Shown here: piece after piece, positions 6,577-8,454 of the stretch
Numbering within the stretch: position 1 is the first letter of the stretch
How the letters are laid out: every line of letters starts with the position of its first letter
Source: Bacteroidota bacterium
GTDB lineage: Bacteria; Bacteroidota; Bacteroidia; Chitinophagales; Chitinophagaceae
Assembly (NCBI GenBank): GCA_023396345.1
Contig: JAEWWO010000291.1
Location: 1-8,454, forward strand
Direction: 5' to 3'
Length of the DNA stretch: 8,454 bases
Program-made: the position numbers and the translations under genes
The notes under the pieces: model-generated
Told to the model about the DNA's origin: nothing
Seen by the model: only the letters and a program-made list of their open reading frames with translations
The model's database searches: none

Positions 6577-7734
6577 GTGTATCAGATAAAAACATTAAAT
6601 CAGATTTCATCTAAAGGATTAATAAAATTTGACGAAAAATATAAGGTGAATGAAGCAGATGCGTCTCCGGATGCTGTGTTGCTGAGAAGTGCAAACATAC
6701 ATGATGCTGAATTTTCGGAATCTTTGCTTTCCATTGCCAGAGCGGGTGCAGGTGTAAATAATATTCCGGTAAGCAGATGTTCTGAAGAAGGAATCGTTGT
6801 TTTTAATACACCCGGAGCCAATGCAAATGCAGTAAAGGAATTGGCTATAACGGCGTTATTACTATCTTCCAGAAAAGTATATGATGGAATTTTATGGGCA
6901 AATTCTTTAACGGGAAATGATGTTGATAAGCAGGTAGAAAAAGGCAAAGCGCAGTTTGTAGGTCCTGAAATTGAAGGTAAAACTTTGGGCGTAATTGGTT
7001 TGGGTGCTATTGGCGTAATGGTTGCCAATGCTGCGGTTAATTTAGGAATGGAAGTATTGGGATATGATCCGTATATTTCTGTAGATGCTGCATGGGGATT
7101 GTCCAGAGCGGTACAGCGTGCCAATGACCTGAGTACTATTTTCGAAAAAAGCGATTACATTACTTTGCATGTGCCTTTAACCAAAGAAACGAATGAATAT
7201 ATCAATGCTGCAGCTTTCGCTCAAATGAAAGAAGGCGTTAGAATTATCAACCTTTCAAGAGGTGAACTTGTGAGTAACACAGATATTAAAGAAGCGCTTA
7301 ACAACAAAAAGGTTGGTAAATATGTAACAGATTTCCCCACAGATGATTTAATTAATCAAGAAGGAGTAATAGCAATACCACACCTTGGAGCTTCAACGCC
7401 TGAGTCTGAAGATAACTGTGCAGTTATGGCTGTGAAACAAACAATGGATTTCCTGGAAAACGGTAATATTAAAAATTCAGTGAACTTTCCCAACTGCGAA
7501 ATGGGTATCTCTTCTTCCGCTCACAGAATTACTGTAGCACACAAAAATATTCCTAATATGCTCGGACAAATTTCCACAGCACTGGCTGAAGATCAGATAA
7601 ATATTAAGGATATGATTAATAAAAGTAAAGGAGATTATGCCTATACAATGATTGATGTGGATAGTGATATGACGGGGTATAATACGGATAAAATAAAGAA
7701 TATTCAGGGAGTACTTAAAGTGAGGTTGTTATAA
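6577..7734 (+). CDS. serA: D-3-phosphoglycerate dehydrogenase with C-terminal ACT domain, GTG start
   Basis: NAD-dependent oxidation of 3-phosphoglycerate to 3-phosphohydroxypyruvate, the first step of serine synthesis and the substrate supply for the SerC encoded just upstream. The start is GTG at 6577: an in-frame TAA at 6562 leaves no longer form, and MYQIKTLNQIS matches the usual N-terminus of this subfamily. The substrate domain has ARAGAGVNNIP and NTPGANANAVKEL; the Rossmann motif is GLGAIG (141-146). Catalytic residues visible are Arg228 (NLSRGE) and His269 (PHLGAST). The acidic partner, Glu in E. coli, falls in TDFPTDDL as Asp256 or Asp257. The ACT domain (about 315-385) keeps His322 and Asn324, equivalent to the serine contacts His344 and Asn346 of E. 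coli, so serine feedback inhibition is plausible. At 385 residues it is the compact form, lacking the extra intervening domain of longer enzymes. A strong terminator follows. Confidence 0.95.
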   Translation: MYQIKTLNQISSKGLIKFDEKYKVNEADASPDAVLLRSANIHDAEFSESLLSIARAGAGVNNIPVSRCSEEGIVVFNTPGANANAVKELAITALLLSSRKVYDGILWANSLTGNDVDKQVEKGKAQFVGPEIEGKTLGVIGLGAIGVMVANAAVNLGMEVLGYDPYISVDAAWGLSRAVQRANDLSTIFEKSDYITLHVPLTKETNEYINAAAFAQMKEGVRIINLSRGELVSNTDIKEALNNKKVGKYVTDFPTDDLINQEGVIAIPHLGASTPESEDNCAVMAVKQTMDFLENGNIKNSVNFPNCEMGISSSAHRITVAHKNIPNMLGQISTALAEDQINIKDMINKSKGDYAYTMIDVDSDMTGYNTDKIKNIQGVLKVRLL

Positions 7735-7753
7735 TTACTTTTGACTGATATTG

Positions 7754-7793
7754 AAAAACGTTATTACAGCCTCAATTTATAATAACGTTTTTT
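7754..7793 (+). terminator. Intrinsic terminator after serA
   Basis: A perfect 13-bp stem joins AAAAACGTTATTA (7754-7766) to TAATAACGTTTTT (7780-7792), with a 13-nt loop. The right arm ends in six T residues (7788-7793). It lies 19 nt past the serA stop and before the ppc promoter region, so it should end the serC-serA transcript. The A tract on the left arm means it could also work in the reverse direction. Confidence 0.8.
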
Positions 7794-7802
7794 ATATATA
7801 AC

Positions 7803-7832
7803 ATTCTTCCTGCATTAATTTCAATACATTTG
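7803..7832 (+). promoter_or_regulatory. Candidate Bacteroidota-type promoter for ppc
   Basis: TACATTTG at 7825-7832 matches the -7 consensus TAnnTTTG exactly. The -33 region is weak, ATTC at about 7803-7806, with an 18-nt spacer. Transcription would start around 7838, leaving a leader of roughly 20 nt before the ATG at 7858. The position, directly between the serA terminator and a new gene, supports the call. Confidence 0.5.
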
Positions 7833-7857
7833 CATCGCTAAATTATTAGTTACTTAC

Positions 7858-8454
7858 ATGAATTACACTTACAATAAATCGCTCAAAAGTTTTAAAACAC
7901 TTGTAGGCACAAGGTTTCAGCTATATAATAGTCTTTTTACATCACTACCTTTCCATAAAGTAGAAAAGACGGGAGTAATGCTTTCTTTATTTTTACTGCA
8001 TTGCGAAGAAGGCTATATGAATGGGAAAAGTCCGGCTGAATTAATCGATTCTTTTTTGCAGCAGTATGCGCATTATTCAAGAGAACAACATCAGATTGAT
8101 TTGCTTTTCAGATTTATTCAATATGCAGAACGTCAGGTTGTACTATTTGATGCTTTGGAAGATGCCGCTTTTTCAAAAGTGAATGATATGAACGGCAGAG
8201 GCACTATGAAGCATTTACAAAGTCAGGTAAGCCAGAATAAAAATGAAAATAATCTTCGCGAAAAACTAAAAGATTTTTCTGTAAGACTGGTGCTGACTGC
8301 GCATCCCACACAGTTTTATCCGGGTGAAGTTTTAGGGATTATTAATGATTTGGCAGATGCGGTAGAAGACAGTGATACAGAAGATGTGAACTCTTATTTG
8401 AAACAGCTGGGACGTACGGCTTTTTTCAGAAAACAAAAACCAACTCCTTACAAC
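7858..8454 (+). CDS. ppc: Phosphoenolpyruvate carboxylase, N-terminal part (runs off window end)
   Basis: Anaplerotic carboxylation of PEP with bicarbonate to oxaloacetate plus phosphate; cytoplasmic. The frame from ATG 7858 is open through the last base (199 codons, no stop), so most of the usual 850-930-residue protein lies beyond the window. The diagnostic segment is VRLVLTAHPTQFYPGEVLGI (142-161), the catalytic-His motif of the family, with His149 equivalent to E. coli His138. The usual TAHPTE is TAHPTQ here, a form I recall from Bacteroidota homologues. The final visible residues, RKQKPTPYN, match the conserved KxxPTPxxE block that follows in the family. The ATG follows a short A/T-rich leader, and the gene appears to have its own promoter after the serA terminator. 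Oxaloacetate feeds aspartate and threonine, and so the IlvA substrate, but a regulatory link to the upstream genes is not shown. Confidence 0.9.
   Translation, partial: MNYTYNKSLKSFKTLVGTRFQLYNSLFTSLPFHKVEKTGVMLSLFLLHCEEGYMNGKSPAELIDSFLQQYAHYSREQHQIDLLFRFIQYAERQVVLFDALEDAAFSKVNDMNGRGTMKHLQSQVSQNKNENNLREKLKDFSVRLVLTAHPTQFYPGEVLGIINDLADAVEDSDTEDVNSYLKQLGRTAFFRKQKPTPYN

Noticed and set aside
6007..7124. Antisense open frames at 6007-6441 (opposite serC) and 6600-7124 (opposite serA)
   Set aside because: Composition reflects the complement of the sense codons, no motif is visible, and both are wholly contained in solid sense genes.
7736..7743. TACTTTTG matching the TAnnTTTG promoter box just after serA
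   Set aside because: It is followed within about 10 nt by the strong terminator and by no gene start before it, so it is probably a chance match.
8332..8343. Possible loss of function in PEP carboxylase because TAHPTE is TAHPTQ
   Set aside because: The catalytic His149 and its surroundings are intact, and I recall TAHPTQFYP-type motifs in Bacteroidota enzymes, so this looks like a lineage variant.

Overview
The window is a chromosomal stretch of biosynthetic genes from a low-GC Bacteroidota, most likely a Chitinophagaceae-like relative. Three things point there: AT-rich start regions mostly without Shine-Dalgarno sequences, promoter candidates of the TAnnTTTG type, and the protein flavours (short class I KetoI reductoisomerase, 'SYxLRGA' threonine dehydratase, 'TAHPTQ' PEP carboxylase). 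All genes lie on the + strand. I see no phage, plasmid, CRISPR, tRNA or rRNA sequence.

Layout: (1) 1-375, 3' part of a DinB/YfiT-family putative metal-dependent transferase, cut by the window start. (2) 404-5330, a branched-chain amino acid block ilvB-ilvN-ilvC-ilvA. The ilvB-ilvN and ilvC-ilvA gaps each hold a palindromic repeat element (2096-2202 and about 3920-4043). (3) 5331-5475, a gap with a weak hairpin and a candidate promoter. (4) 5476-7734, a serC-serA pair with only 18 nt between the genes. (5) 7754-7793, a strong intrinsic terminator. (6) 7858-8454, the first 199 codons of phosphoenolpyruvate carboxylase, cut by the window end.

Together the genes cover threonine to 2-oxobutyrate (IlvA), acetohydroxyacid formation (IlvBN), reduction and isomerisation (IlvC), and 3-phosphoglycerate to phosphoserine (SerA, SerC). 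PEP carboxylase supplies oxaloacetate, the precursor of the aspartate/threonine that feeds IlvA. Dihydroxyacid dehydratase (ilvD) and the serine phosphatase (serB) are not in the window.

The most notable observation is in IlvA. The residue that aligns with the PLP-binding lysine is Asn58 (codon AAT, 4242-4244), while every other cofactor motif is intact. Either the enzyme is catalytically dead or altered, or there is a single-base error here. The two repeat elements inside the ilv operon are the next most interesting. I did not find a novel multi-gene system; most of the window is ordinary core metabolism.
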